From: CAVXSP01 sp963724645
Lineage (GTDB): Bacteria; Acidobacteriota; Vicinamibacteria; Vicinamibacterales; SCN-69-37
Assembly: GCA_963724645.1 (NCBI GenBank)
Contig: CAVRVJ010000002.1
Span: 418,557 to 482,556 of the forward strand
Direction: 5' to 3'
Length of the DNA: 64,000 nt
Shown in pieces: positions 47,028 through 56,720 of this stretch. The notes below the pieces were generated by a model that worked only from the letters and a program-made list of their open reading frames with translations, ran no database searches and was not told the origin of the DNA. Positions within the stretch are counted from its first letter, which is position 1, and each line of letters opens with the position of its first letter. The translations under genes were made by a program, and so were the position numbers.

Positions 47028-48831
47028 GAACCTCCTGGGGGACGAGCACCTCGAGGCGTGCGCCGCGCCCCGGCGCGGTCTCAATACTGAGCTGCCCGCC
47101 GATCGAGCGGACGCGCTCCTTGATGATAGTCGGACCGACCCGCCGTGCGTCCAAATCGTCCTGCTTGAGGCGCCCCTGGAAGGGGAACCCACGTCCGTCA
47201 TCGTCGATGTCCAGAATCCAGAAGCCACCCCGCGCACTGAAGCGGACCAGCACGCTGCGCGCTGCACTGTGCTTGCGCACGTTCACCAGTCCTTCCTGCA
47301 CGATGCGGGTGAGCTCGAAGCACACGTTGCGCGCAAGGTCGACTTCCTTCAGGTCGGTCGCGAAGCGCGCCGTGATGCCCGTGTCCCGGCCGAAGCGCTG
47401 CACCATGTCCGCCAGGTGGTCGAGCATCTCCTCGGGATCGAACTCGAGCGGCCGCATCTGCTGCATGAGCTCGCGCAGGTTGAGCACCTCGTCTCGTACC
47501 ATTGTCTGCAGGCGCGCCAGTTCGCCGCCGGCAGGCATCGAGCGTAAAGGCTCCTGACCGCGGAGCACCTCGAGCCGCATCTCGATGCCGATGAGCGATT
47601 GAATTACACCGTCGTGCAGCTCGCGGGCGACGCGCGCGCGCTCAATGGCGCCGGCTCGAGCCCGCAGCCGGCCGAGCAAATACACATTGAAGATGGCCGG
47701 GCCCACCTGGTGCACGAGCGTCTGGAGAAAGCGCGCGAGCGCGACGCGGCGCACGCCGAGTCGAGGGTCGAGCACGAACACCCGGCCTACCCAGTCGTCC
47801 CCGAACCTCACCGGCGCCGCGATGAGTTGTCGAAACGGGTGCGCCGCCATGAGCGAATCGGGCATCGCGACGTGAACCGCGTACTTCGTCTGTCCCACCG
47901 AATCGAGGGCCGTCGTCTGGTAGGGCGACCGCAAGGACCATGGCCATGGCCGGCGCGCCAGGGCGAGACTCAGGTCGCCGAACGCCGTCAAATAGCGCTG
48001 GCGGTCGGTCTCGAGGGAATCACCGGCAGTGACGGTCGGCGTGCTCCACCCAACGGACGTGTCCCAGCGCAACAGCCGTTGGTTGGCCAGGTCTTCAACG
48101 ACGAGCAGGACGCGAGACGCGTTGAATAGCATCACCATCTCATGAGTGACGGTGCCGAGGGTCTGCGTCATGCCGGCATCAAGTCTGATCTTGCCGAGCA
48201 GCGTCACAATGGCGGTGGTCTCCGCCCGAAGCAGCCGCGTCTCCTCGGCCAGGTAGCCCAACAGCAGACCCATCATCGCCAGATACGTCGCGCGCACGAC
48301 GATGCGGTCCGCATCGTAGTGACCGTAGAGACTGAGGACGGGGACCGCCTGCGCGAGTCTTGCGTGCAGCAGCACGAGCGCGACGGCCGCGACGGTTGTC
48401 AACAACGTCTCGCGGAATCCCCACCGGAACGCCGCTGCGGCCAGGACGAACAGAAAGAACGTGAAAAAAGAGTTGTTCGGCCCGGCCATCGGCAACGTGA
48501 GGGTCGCGAGAAGCAGGTCGACGCTGTGCGTCGTCAACGCGAATGCCAACGTCGTCTTCCCTCGCGTCCGCAGCACGAAGAGCGCCGAAAGGCTGTGTGC
48601 CGTGAAAACAATCAGCAGGACGTACGCAATGGGCGCGTACTGGATGGGCTCGATCGGCTCTAACTCAATGGCGATAAACGCGATCGCCGTCAAGAAGAGC
48701 CGCGAGACTGCGATGACGCGTTCGATGCGCAGCGACTCGGCTGGCGTCCCGAGCGCCGTCAGCGGCGAGGACCTCGAGAAGCGGCCAGGCCGCCTCTTCG
48801 GCGAATCCGACGTGGGTGTCATCCGGCGCAT
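47020..48831 (-). CDS. NarX-type (HisKA_3) sensor histidine kinase
   Basis: This 603-residue protein has an N-terminal block of about six TM helices (VIAVSRLFLTAIAFIAIEL ... FFLFVLAAAAFRWGF ... YLAMMGLLLGYLA). A GAF-like cytosolic segment follows (MLFNASRVLLVVEDLANQRL, LIAAPVRFGDDWVGRVFVLD), then the dimerisation helix with the phospho-His (ERARVARELHDGVIQSLIG) and HATPase (VNVRKHSAARSVLVRF, DIDDDGRGF). The membrane-bound multi-TM sensor without a large periplasmic domain suggests a membrane or intracellular signal. Start assigned to ATG 48831; ATG 48822 is also possible. Confidence 0.92.
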   Translation of the reverse strand: MRRMTPTSDSPKRRPGRFSRSSPLTALGTPAESLRIERVIAVSRLFLTAIAFIAIELEPIEPIQYAPIAYVLLIVFTAHSLSALFVLRTRGKTTLAFALTTHSVDLLLATLTLPMAGPNNSFFTFFLFVLAAAAFRWGFRETLLTTVAAVALVLLHARLAQAVPVLSLYGHYDADRIVVRATYLAMMGLLLGYLAEETRLLRAETTAIVTLLGKIRLDAGMTQTLGTVTHEMVMLFNASRVLLVVEDLANQRLLRWDTSVGWSTPTVTAGDSLETDRQRYLTAFGDLSLALARRPWPWSLRSPYQTTALDSVGQTKYAVHVAMPDSLMAAHPFRQLIAAPVRFGDDWVGRVFVLDPRLGVRRVALARFLQTLVHQVGPAIFNVYLLGRLRARAGAIERARVARELHDGVIQSLIGIEMRLEVLRGQEPLRSMPAGGELARLQTMVRDEVLNLRELMQQMRPLEFDPEEMLDHLADMVQRFGRDTGITARFATDLKEVDLARNVCFELTRIVQEGLVNVRKHSAARSVLVRFSARGGFWILDIDDDGRGFPFQGRLKQDDLDARRVGPTIIKERVRSIGGQLSIETAPGRGARLEVLVPQEVHG

Positions 48832-48921
48832 CGCGTCTATCGGGCGACCGACCCATCATTATGCCGCGAGGAAGCGGCCGCAATGAGACGGCGTATTGGC
48901 CGTTTGTGCCAGCGGCCTCTG

Positions 48922-49821
48922 TCACCCGGCGTACTCCGCCGGGATCGCATTTATCGGCCGAATGGTCACGTCGCGATAGAACACCTCCGCGCCCTCTGAC
49001 TGCAGGATGATCGCGCCAGATGTGATCGGCGTCGGAAGAGCGCCGTCAATCCTGGTCGGGCCGTGCAGGCGCATCACCACTTTGCCGTTCACGATGTGGA
49101 GACAATCCTGGCCGAGACAGACCAGCTCGACAGTGTTCCATTCGCCGGTCGGTCGCTCGTTGTCCGGCTGCTTGATGCACCGGCCGGACTGACCCGGGAT
49201 TTGCGAAAAATACGTCCACACGCCTGTGGGGTCGTAGATGTACTCCGCCGGCTGCGAGCCAGGCCGCACCTTGGCGCGAACGGCGATCGCCGACCCGACC
49301 GCGTACAGGTCGCCGACGTCGCGTTCCTGTATCTGCAGCTCGATCGAGCGGGCCCAGGTGCGACCCTCGGCCCCGGGAGCCGCGTGCACGTGATAGAGCA
49401 GCCCGCTGTCGCGCTGTGTGGTGGCGCCGTCGCGCGGCGGCCACTTCCGCTCGCCCCATTTGAACTGCAGCTTCAGGTGGTAGTCGTTGAAGACGCGAGT
49501 CGTGCGCAATTCACCGAAGACCTCGCCCGAGATCCTGATGGCCGGCCGGCCATCGACGTTCGACGCCACGGTGAAGACCTCGAGCGGATCGCGGCCTGAT
49601 CCGATCGGCTCCGTGTACTGTCTGTTCGCGCCCCGCGCCAGCCCCGGCACCTCCGACGTCGGCTCGGGCCGCTGCATCCATGTCGTCCAGCCGTCGAGAT
49701 CCTTCCCGTTCCAGAGGTTCGTCCAGCTGTCCTGGGTCGCCGTTCTGGCGAACGCGGCGGCGCCCAGTGTGCCGAGCGTCACGGCGCCGAAGTCCCGCCG
49801 CCCCATTGGTCCCGGTGTCAT
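48922..49821 (-). CDS. DUF1080 (3-keto-disaccharide hydrolase-like) secreted protein
   Basis: A 299-residue protein with a TAT-like signal (GRRDFGAVTLGTLGAAAFAR). The jelly-roll begins LWNGKDLDGWTTW, the classical DUF1080 start, with FNDYHLKLQFKWGERKWPP, RDSGLLYHVHAAPGAEG, SIELQIQERDVGDLY, GEWNTVELVCLGQDCLHIVN and GAIILQSEGAEVFYRDVTIR. DUF1080 proteins act on glycosides in the periplasm or outside. The TIM-barrel gene upstream on the same strand (24 bases away) suggests a carbohydrate-processing operon. Confidence 0.93.
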   Translation of the reverse strand: MTPGPMGRRDFGAVTLGTLGAAAFARTATQDSWTNLWNGKDLDGWTTWMQRPEPTSEVPGLARGANRQYTEPIGSGRDPLEVFTVASNVDGRPAIRISGEVFGELRTTRVFNDYHLKLQFKWGERKWPPRDGATTQRDSGLLYHVHAAPGAEGRTWARSIELQIQERDVGDLYAVGSAIAVRAKVRPGSQPAEYIYDPTGVWTYFSQIPGQSGRCIKQPDNERPTGEWNTVELVCLGQDCLHIVNGKVVMRLHGPTRIDGALPTPITSGAIILQSEGAEVFYRDVTIRPINAIPAEYAG

Positions 49822-49845
49822 CGCGTACCTCCAGGCTCTTGGACG

Positions 49846-50673
49846 TTACGCCAATGCGAGCTTCACGTAGTCCACGCACTTCTGCACTTCGTCGACCGAG
49901 CTGCCCGTGCCGGGATAATCACAATCGATGCGGGCGCGCACGGGCGATCGCTTCTGTTTGAGGAACTGCAGCACTTCCTTCATCTGGGAATCGCCTTGAC
50001 CGAACGGGACGCTCGCGCCCTTGAACTTGCAGTCCTTGAGGTGAATATCGACGAGCCGATCGTGGTAGTCCCGGACGATCTTGAACGCATCGTTGCCGGC
50101 ACGCGTCGCGTCGCCGATATCGAAACACAAACGGAAATACCGCGACAGCGCCAGGATCTCGGGGTTGGGCTGGGTAATCGCCACGGGCATCTTGTGCTTC
50201 TCGGCCAGGCGCGCCACGCGCGCCGCGACTGCCGGCTGCAGTCCCGTATTCAGCGTCTTCGCGCCGAGGGCCTTCGCGAAGTCGAACACGCGGTCGATCT
50301 CCTCGTCGGTGGCCATGTTGACCCGCGGGTTGTACGCGTTGATCTCGATGCCGGCGCGGTTGAACTTCCTGCGGATGTTCTTGAAGTAGTCCAATGATAC
50401 GCTCAGCCGCCACTTGGCGAGGTCGGGCACTTCAGCGGCAGACGGCTCCGCGTGCGGCTGAAACAGCTCACACTCGGTCAAGCCGACCCTCGTCATCGCC
50501 GCAATCAACGCGTCCTGGACGCCTTCGTGCGGCAGCGCACGCAGGCTGTACGTCTGGATTCCGATGTAGACGCCGCCGAACCGTGACTCGCTTTTCGCGG
50601 ACAAGCGGGACGAAACGAGAGACCATCCGATGCACGTCAAGGCCGCGTGGCCGAACTCACGTCGTGAATACAT
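49846..50673 (-). CDS. TAT-exported TIM-barrel sugar isomerase/epimerase-like protein
   Basis: ATG 50673 begins MYSRREFGHAALTCIG, a TAT signal. The body has YIGIQTYSLR, ECELFQPHAEP, GIEINAYNPRVNMATDEEID, AITQPNPEI, FRLCFDIGDATRAG, LVDIHLKDCKF and ARIDCDYPGTGSS, the xylose-isomerase-like AP endonuclease 2 barrel with metal-ligand Glu/His/Asp residues. 275 residues. Exported members of this family often pair with DUF1080 proteins in oxidised-sugar breakdown, and the neighbour fits. Confidence 0.9.
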   Translation of the reverse strand: MYSRREFGHAALTCIGWSLVSSRLSAKSESRFGGVYIGIQTYSLRALPHEGVQDALIAAMTRVGLTECELFQPHAEPSAAEVPDLAKWRLSVSLDYFKNIRRKFNRAGIEINAYNPRVNMATDEEIDRVFDFAKALGAKTLNTGLQPAVAARVARLAEKHKMPVAITQPNPEILALSRYFRLCFDIGDATRAGNDAFKIVRDYHDRLVDIHLKDCKFKGASVPFGQGDSQMKEVLQFLKQKRSPVRARIDCDYPGTGSSVDEVQKCVDYVKLALA

Positions 50674-50964
50674 GCGCGTCTCTGCCTCAACCCTGGCGGC
50701 TGGCCTTTGGGTCATCCGTTCGTCGAGTGGTCTGTTATACACCCGCCCGGCCTGAACGCAGCAAACCGAAGGCCATCGAATGCAAGTGTCAACGCGTGGG
50801 CCTGCCAGCCAAGAAATTGCTTCGCGCGGCGCAGGGCAATTCCCGCGCCAGCGCGCTAACAATTTCTCGTTCCCAGCAGTGTAACGTTGCCCCACGAGGG
50901 TGACATCCCTTCCCCCCACCATTGTGCTAATGTGCCGCCCGCGTGTGCGCCTTACGCTGACTTC

Positions 50965-51261
50965 ATGTTCCATTTCCTACGCGGCGTGTTCTCCTGCCGC
51001 CATGACACTCCGATCCGCGAGCATCGAGAGGACGGTTGGTATTGGGTCTGTTCGTCGTGCGGCCGGGCCGGGTTGCTCAACCCACGGGAGCGCGAAATGC
51101 CGAAGGCGGTGGGCCAGTACGATGAGCATAAGGCGTTGGCCGGGAAGGCGCGCGCCGAGAAAGTGACGGCGCAGCGGCAAAAGACGGCTGCACGCCTGGC
51201 CGCGCCGACCTCGTCGCGCAAGGCGACGACGAACGTCCTGCCGATGCGACGAGCGAAGTAG
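50965..51261 (+). CDS. Small protein with Cys pair, basic tail
   Basis: From ATG 50965 the frame reads MFHFLRGVFSCRHDTPIREH then EDGWYWVCSSCGRAGLLNP, a probable zinc-binding knuckle, followed by a Lys/Ala-rich basic tail (KARAEKVTAQRQKTAARLAA). 98 residues. An upstream in-frame ATG at 50887 exists, but its N-terminal sequence looks non-coding. Neither start has a clear ribosome site. A DNA- or RNA-binding role is possible; no family recognised. Confidence 0.5.
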   Translation: MFHFLRGVFSCRHDTPIREHREDGWYWVCSSCGRAGLLNPREREMPKAVGQYDEHKALAGKARAEKVTAQRQKTAARLAAPTSSRKATTNVLPMRRAK

Positions 51262-51297
51262 GCGGCACGCGGCAAGCGTGAGGACCGCGAGGCGCCG

Positions 51298-51954
51298 TCA
51301 TCTTCCCCCGGACAGATGCTTCCAGGCGAAAGCCACCAGCACGAGCAACGGGGTAAGCGAGGCTACTACGATGTATTGGTCAAGGCCAGGATCCCCATCG
51401 CCATTCCAATCCCGATGGCAGTCATGTGCCCGATTGAGATGCCGCGCTCGGCAGCGATCCCCTAGTTCAACCGCTACAACCGTCAACCACAGGAACATGG
51501 CGAGTGACAGGACGCCATCCAGCAGGTTCCCCATATACATGACGAACAACGGATGGAACGCCAGCAGAGCTGTTGCGAGGAGCGCCGGTGTCTCCGAGCG
51601 AAACACGAGTTTGCCCAGCCGGTGAATCGCTGAAGCAATCGCACCGAAAAAACAGGGCGTTGAGCAACACGAGGACAGTCACTGCTGTCGGCGACTCGAC
51701 GCCGAAGAGCTGGTACGCGGTCGCGATGATGACGGGATAGAGCCGGAGGGCTCCACGCGGTTGGCGGTATGGGTGCCGGCGACGGGTCCATCGGGCTATC
51801 TGGTACCCATGCCCGTTGGCAAGGTGTATGGCGATGTTGGCTTCTTCGCCGGAGGGAATGCGATCCCGATACCCATGAACACTCATAAGAGACCGGCCGC
51901 CCAAGCCGTCGCGGCGAGGCCAATCAGAAGTGACCTCGCCGTGCGATGTGACAT
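51298..51954 (-). pseudogene. Remnant of a glycosyltransferase-39-type membrane protein (N-terminal part)
   Basis: ATG 51954 begins MSHRTARSLLIGLAATAWAA, a TM helix. Frame changes follow, through IPSGEEANIAIHLANGHGYQ, LYPVIIATAYQLFGVESPTA, TVLVLLNALFF and TPALLATALLAFHPLFVMYM. This order (first TM, D/E-rich loop, P-rich loop, TM helices) matches the N-terminal third of PMT/ArnT-like glycosyltransferases. At least three frame changes and the loss of the C-terminal two-thirds mark it as a remnant. Confidence 0.6.
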
Positions 51955-52297
51955 AGGTCAAGACCCTACCATCCACACAGGGTGAATCCAACCTTCGTGC
52001 AGACGAGACAGTTTGCTGACGAAATGATCACGCCCCAGGCCGCCACCGTGGCGCTGGTCGGCAGCCTGATGCGGTCGCCTGAATTCAGCCAAGGACTGGC
52101 CGAGCTCGAACGCAGTAGCAGAAATTGTGCGCACGGTAGCCGCTCCGGTGGGCGGCGTCTGATTTCGCGACACAAAAAAGGTGACATACGCCCGCTGTAA
52201 CCCAGCGCAGCTCTTCGATCCAGTGTGCTTTTGGCCCAGGCTGCGAGGTTCCGGCGACGGCACAGTGGTTGCACAAGAGAGCAGGAGGGAATTTCAT
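51955..52297. other. 343-base stretch without a supported gene
   Basis: Between the glycosyltransferase remnant and the next gene. Short frames on both strands (for example plus-strand 51982-52200) lack ribosome sites and family resemblance. It should hold the promoter of the gene at 52298. I see no RNA or repeat. Confidence 0.4.
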
Positions 52298-52690
52298 ATG
52301 CGCCGTGTCATCGCGACGACGCTGTTGCTGTTTTTGATGTCGATGGGCCTGGGATCGAGCGTCAATGCTCAAGTCTCTTTCAGCATCAGGATCGGTCCGC
52401 CGCCCCCGCCTCGCGTCGTGCACGTCGTGCCGCCGCCTCCAGGCCCGAGCTTCGTCTGGATCGAGGGCTACTGGTACCCCGTCGCGACCCACTACGCGTG
52501 GCACAACGGCTATTGGACGCGCGCGCCGTATGAGGGCGCGTATTGGGTCCGGCCCCGCTATGACGGTCAGCGGTACTACGCCGGCTACTGGGCAGGCGGA
52601 CGTGGACGGGTCGAGCACGACCACAGGTGGGATGGCACCAAGGAGAGGGATTTCGAACACAGCCACGGCCGCGCGCGGGGCCATGGCTGA
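52298..52690 (+). CDS. Secreted YXWGXW/WxGYW-repeat protein
   Basis: ATG 52298 follows CAGGAGGG. 130 residues: signal peptide (ATTLLLFLMSMGLGSSVNAQ), a Pro/Val stretch (RIGPPPPPRVVHVVPPPPGP), and aromatic repeats (FVWIEGYWYPVATHYAWHNG, YWTRAPYEGAYWVRPRYDG, RYYAGYWAGG), ending in a His/Arg-rich tail. This is the small secreted aromatic-repeat family common in Acidobacteriota and Proteobacteria, of unknown function, possibly membrane- or surface-associated. Confidence 0.82.
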   Translation: MRRVIATTLLLFLMSMGLGSSVNAQVSFSIRIGPPPPPRVVHVVPPPPGPSFVWIEGYWYPVATHYAWHNGYWTRAPYEGAYWVRPRYDGQRYYAGYWAGGRGRVEHDHRWDGTKERDFEHSHGRARGHG

Positions 52691-52708
52691 TAGCCGATTC
52701 AAGCGAGG

Positions 52709-53861
52709 TCAACGTTTCGGCTTCCAATTAAGGATGACCGTGATTGGAGAGGCGGTGACTTCTCCGACAGCGGAATTCATCACGAACGACTGGCCGTCCT
52801 GCGCGACCATATACTGTTGCCTGTTCGTGTTCAGGGCGCCGCTGCCCACGTTCGTGACGAACAATCCGCGCGGCGTGCCGAGTTCGACCGTCTTTCCGTT
52901 TGACACGAACCGTATCGGGACCGCCATGAGCCGGTCATCTGGCGCAATGTAGAACAATTCCTTGCCGTTGGGGTTCCAGCGCACTTGAGCGCCTGCCGAT
53001 CTTCTCCAGACATCTCCGCAACAGTTGTCCAATCCCCGGCGGCGTGTCGGCTGGGAGCGCGCTCCAGTCCGGCTCGCGCTGGAGAATCGCGGCAATGGTG
53101 TCCGAGATCGTCGCGCCCGCGAACACGACACGTCCTGTCAACATCTCGAACAGCACGCACCCGAACGCCCAGATGTCGGTTCGCTTGTCGATGGCTTGAC
53201 CACGAGCCTGCTCCGGACTCATGTAGGCGGGCGTGCCGACGATGGCGCCTGGGTGCAGGTCCGTGGCCGTGATGGTGGGCTGATTCGAGAGGTCATTGTT
53301 GGCGCCGTCGCTCGAAAATGCCTTGGCCAGGCCGAAGTCGAGCACCTTGACCTGACCGTCGTGAGTGAGCCTGATGTTGGCTGGCTTCAAGTCGCGGTGG
53401 ATGACACCTTTCTCGTGAGCCGCCTCGAGCGCCTCGGCGATCTGCCCGGCGATTCTCAGCGTGTCAGCTAACGGTAGGCCGTTCTTCACCCTGCGCCCGG
53501 CGTCCGGCGCCAGTTTTTCGGAGAGCGTCGGCCCTTCGACGAGCTCCATCACGATCGCGCGCACGCCGTCAGCTTCTTCGAGCCCATGGATTGCCGCGAT
53601 ATGAGGATGACTCACCGACGCCAGCAGCCGTGCCTCACGCGAAAGTCGGGCGAGGCGATCGGGATCGTTCACGAACAGCGGCGGCAGAACCTTGATCGCG
53701 ACGTCCCGTCCCAGCTTCGTGTCGCGCGCGCGATAGACCTCCCCCATCCCGCCGGTTCCCAGCAGCGAGACGATCCGGTAGGCGCCGATCTGTCTCCCGA
53801 TCATCGATGGGCCTGGCTGGTCACGCATGAGGGTCGCCAAGTTCTCCGCATCATTATTCAT
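52709..53861 (-). pseudogene. Ser/Thr kinase with most of its propeller domain deleted
   Basis: From ATG 53861 a complete kinase domain reads IGAYRIVSLLGTGGMGEVYR, AIKVLPP, GVIHRDLKPANIRLTHD, VLDFGLAKA, GTPAYMSPEQARGQ and DIWAFGCVLFEMLTGR through LLRRCLEK. Immediately after, in another frame, follow VRWNPNGKELFYIAPDDRLM, YMVAQDGQSFVMN and ITVILNWKPKR, which are the last strands of the TolB/WD40-type propeller normally about 450 residues further on. TM helix and most blades are absent. The junction is near 52995-53015. Kinase motifs are intact, so a truncated cytosolic kinase could still be made. Confidence 0.82.
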
Positions 53862-54035
53862 TCGCGGTATGTGCACCGGACGGGAGGGCGAAACTGAGTA
53901 GGCGTCAGCGCAGGCGCTTCAGCGCCTGACCGGGAGGACGACGGAATATTTCGCCTGGAGTGGAGAGAGCGCCTGGCTCGATCGCTCCGTTGCGCCCCGA
54001 CAGCGGCGCGCACCAACCAGACAACAGACCGCAGG

Positions 54036-55106
54036 TTACCTGCACGACCCTATATAGTCGCACGTCCCCTGGGCACAATGGCCTTGGTGAGCCGGCCAGG
54101 CACTGGCGTCGATGGTGATCGTGTGCCGCGCGTTGTAGTTGCCGGGCGGGATGTGGCAAATCGTCATCTGTCCCGCCGGCGCCGGCGCCGGCGGCGTTGG
54201 AGTTGGAGTGACGCCCAGATAGTGGCTGGGGTCCGAGTCGTTAACGGCACCAGACGCCGAGACGGCTGTCACCTTCCCGACGTTGCTGTACTGTCCCAGG
54301 GTCGCGACTCCAGCCCCGGTACACGTCATCGCCTGCCCGGCTGAAAGAGTCGTCTGACCGTTACAGTTGACCGACACACCGCGATCATCGACCACGACGA
54401 TGCCGGTCAGGTTGATCGTGCCGGTATTGGTCACGACGTAACGCCAGCTCACGGCATCCCCGACCGGGATGCTTGGACCCGGCGCGTTGTCCGCATCTTC
54501 GCCGTTTGTGGATTTCTTGATCTTCACCGCCGGTCCAACGGGCTTGCAGCTCGCGTCGAACACCTGCCTCTGGGTCCCTGGGACAGGCTCGCCAACCTTG
54601 GCGTCTCCGTGGGCCCGGTGCGCCGGTTCCGCGTTCACACTGACGTCAATCAGCTGATACTCGCCGCTGTCGGTGTGGTGGCAAAGCGATACCTTTCCGC
54701 TCGACCGGTTTTCGTTCACGATCGTGGCGCTGCCGCCGTTGATCTGCACCTGGATCTCTATGAACTCGTCCTGAGCCACGTTGGAGAGCTGTGTGGTGGC
54801 GTTGACCGTCGCGTCCCCAAAATTCAACTGAACACTGCCCGAAGGCACCCGGGCGATTTGGAAGGAGCCCGAACTGTCAACGACGGCCGACAGGTCCGTG
54901 CCGACAACGGACACTTTCAGGCCGAGCGGGTTTGTCGAGCGCTTCACGGTTCCCGCGATGGTTGCGCCGGCGCCGGCAGCAGGCGCGCCGGGGCTGCCCG
55001 AGGCGACAGCAGGCGCGGCGGGGTTGCCCGAGCCGCCGGTGCAGGCAGTCATAACCGCAAGCGCCAGATACGAAAGGACGAATTGAGTGCGGAATGCGGT
55101 GGGCAT
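54036..55106 (-). CDS. Lipoprotein with carboxypeptidase-regulatory and DUF11-like domains and two CH..AH..H motifs
   Basis: 356 residues beginning FVLSYLALAVMTACTGGSG, a lipoprotein signal. A short beta domain (TIAGTVKRSTNPLGLKVSVV) resembles regulatory-like folds. It is followed by VSLCHHTDSGEYQLIDVSVN plus AEPAHRAHGD. A DUF11-like segment comes next (SWRYVVTNTGTINLTGIVVV, VATLGQYSNVGKVTAVS), then a Pro/Thr linker and a C-terminal MTICHIPPGNYNARHTITID plus AWPAHQGHC. The two Cys/His motifs are similar to each other and may bind metal. Function unknown; probably surface exposed. Confidence 0.78.
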   Translation of the reverse strand: MPTAFRTQFVLSYLALAVMTACTGGSGNPAAPAVASGSPGAPAAGAGATIAGTVKRSTNPLGLKVSVVGTDLSAVVDSSGSFQIARVPSGSVQLNFGDATVNATTQLSNVAQDEFIEIQVQINGGSATIVNENRSSGKVSLCHHTDSGEYQLIDVSVNAEPAHRAHGDAKVGEPVPGTQRQVFDASCKPVGPAVKIKKSTNGEDADNAPGPSIPVGDAVSWRYVVTNTGTINLTGIVVVDDRGVSVNCNGQTTLSAGQAMTCTGAGVATLGQYSNVGKVTAVSASGAVNDSDPSHYLGVTPTPTPPAPAPAGQMTICHIPPGNYNARHTITIDASAWPAHQGHCAQGTCDYIGSCR

Positions 55107-55409
55107 GATGACCTCTACGGTTCGAATCAGCCCGATTGACGGAGCAAAGCGCGTACCTCACGCGCTGATCGACAAGTTATTTGGCATCAACACTTTAGAT
55201 GGCCGCCGACTTATCCGAGCTGACATCGACGCCTGCAATTGAGGCCAGATTTACACACTTGGCGTGCATTCCCGTCCTTTTTGTCCATCTTCCGACCATC
55301 GTTGCGCCACCCGAAGAGGAGCTGACGAGGCGTCTATGAGAAGGAGCTACATCGTGAGCCCGGCGTGTCAAGTCGGGACTGAGTGAAGGAGACGTGAGCG
55401 CTGCGTGCG
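55107..55409. other. 303-base intergenic stretch
   Basis: Between two minus-strand genes; upstream of the lipoprotein it should contain its promoter. A plus-strand 16-codon frame (55336-55386) follows an AGGAGC-like sequence but is too short to support. No repeat seen. Confidence 0.4.
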
Positions 55410-56720
55410 TTACCAGGGCGGTTCACAGCCTGCTGTGGGTACGGCCCGCACCAATTCCGCGCGACGGTTCATGGCACGGCCGGTGGCAGTGTTCCCGAAA
55501 TCGAGTGGCCGCACCGCACCGCAGCCTCTGGGAATCAGGCGCTGCCTGTCGACCCCGCGTGCCGCGAGCCAGTCGACGACAAGCGCCGCGCGTTCTGTCG
55601 AGAGAGCCGCCGGGTCGGACTCCGCTTGATCAGCAAACGCTTTTACCAGCAGTCTCAATCCACGATCGCGCCGCAGCTCCTTCAACACGGTCAGCAGCGG
55701 TTCATCCGCACCTGCGGCGAATACGGCACGGTTCTCCTCAAACCGAATCTTCGCTCCGCGGAATGCCAACGTCGTCCGGGCGAGCGCCCGTCTTCGCGCC
55801 AGCTCGAGTTCATACATCGGGTCGAGCGCTGCCGACTCCGAGGGCTGGGGCGGCGCGGCCGTCAACACGAGAAGCGCATCAACATCATTCTCGACGACAC
55901 CCATTGAGAGCGTGAACCCGATCTGCTCAACGTTCACCTTGCCCAACCATGTGTCTCGCACGGCGACGCCGGCCGGCAGCGTCCATCCCTGAAGTCGGGT
56001 TCTGATGTCGGGATCTACCCGTCCGAAATCGAGGATTCCCACCACCCAGGTCTGACCGGGAAACCGCGAATCCAGCAAGTGAATGAGGCTATTCGGAAAT
56101 ACGACCTTGCGGCTGATGTGTGCGCCGCCGACCAGGATCAGCGCTCGTTCGTGCTGACGCACGACTTGACGATCGATGACCGACGCAAAATGGGCATCGC
56201 GCCAGTCGTTCATGTCCTCGTCCGCAGGGCTGGTGACGGTGCTCCAGTCGATCGGTGGGTCGCCGAGCAGGACGCGAATGCGGAGCGCGTCTGCCAGCCC
56301 TGCATTCACGGAACGCACGTCAGCGAGCATTTGCTCATACATCGGCAGCGACCAGATTCCACTGACTTGGGTCGTGTCCTCCCAGACTCGCCGCAGTTCA
56401 TCCCGCATGACTGGCTGGCCCGAGACATAGCGGTCCATCGTCTCCTGGTAGCGGGCATTGCCGAATTCGATGACGATGTTCCTGACGGTGCGGGGAAAGC
56501 GGCTGTCGCGGATCAGGGTGGCAAAAAAAGTGCGGGTTTCGAGTTGGCCGTGTCCGGCGCCCTCGCCAAGGGCTACGAGCGGGTAATGCTCAAACGCACT
56601 GAGAATCAGATCGACCGCCGGTCGCGTGCGCAGGTCAGCATCGGTCGCGCCGTCATTTGCTGAAATGCAGCCGGCGAAGGCGACAGCGAACGCAGCAATG
56701 AATGATGTGGCCGCATTCAT
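55410..56720 (-). CDS. Lipoprotein: erythromycin-esterase/ChaN-like domain fused to OmpA domain
   Basis: From ATG 56720 (MNAATSFIAAFAVAFAGC) a lipoprotein signal leads into a domain with LVALGEGAGHGQLETRTFFA, IVIEFGNARYQETMDRY, LRRVWEDTTQVSGIWSLPMY and ERALILVGGAHI. These resemble erythromycin-esterase/ChaN-like proteins, including the conserved GEGxHGxxE. The C-terminal OmpA/MotB fold reads LLVKAFADQAESDPAALSTE, RAALVVDWLAARGVDRQRLI and NRRAELV. The OmpA part would bind peptidoglycan and hold the enzyme-like part in the periplasm. 436 residues. Catalytic role unproven. Confidence 0.78.
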   Translation of the reverse strand: MNAATSFIAAFAVAFAGCISANDGATDADLRTRPAVDLILSAFEHYPLVALGEGAGHGQLETRTFFATLIRDSRFPRTVRNIVIEFGNARYQETMDRYVSGQPVMRDELRRVWEDTTQVSGIWSLPMYEQMLADVRSVNAGLADALRIRVLLGDPPIDWSTVTSPADEDMNDWRDAHFASVIDRQVVRQHERALILVGGAHISRKVVFPNSLIHLLDSRFPGQTWVVGILDFGRVDPDIRTRLQGWTLPAGVAVRDTWLGKVNVEQIGFTLSMGVVENDVDALLVLTAAPPQPSESAALDPMYELELARRRALARTTLAFRGAKIRFEENRAVFAAGADEPLLTVLKELRRDRGLRLLVKAFADQAESDPAALSTERAALVVDWLAARGVDRQRLIPRGCGAVRPLDFGNTATGRAMNRRAELVRAVPTAGCEPPW

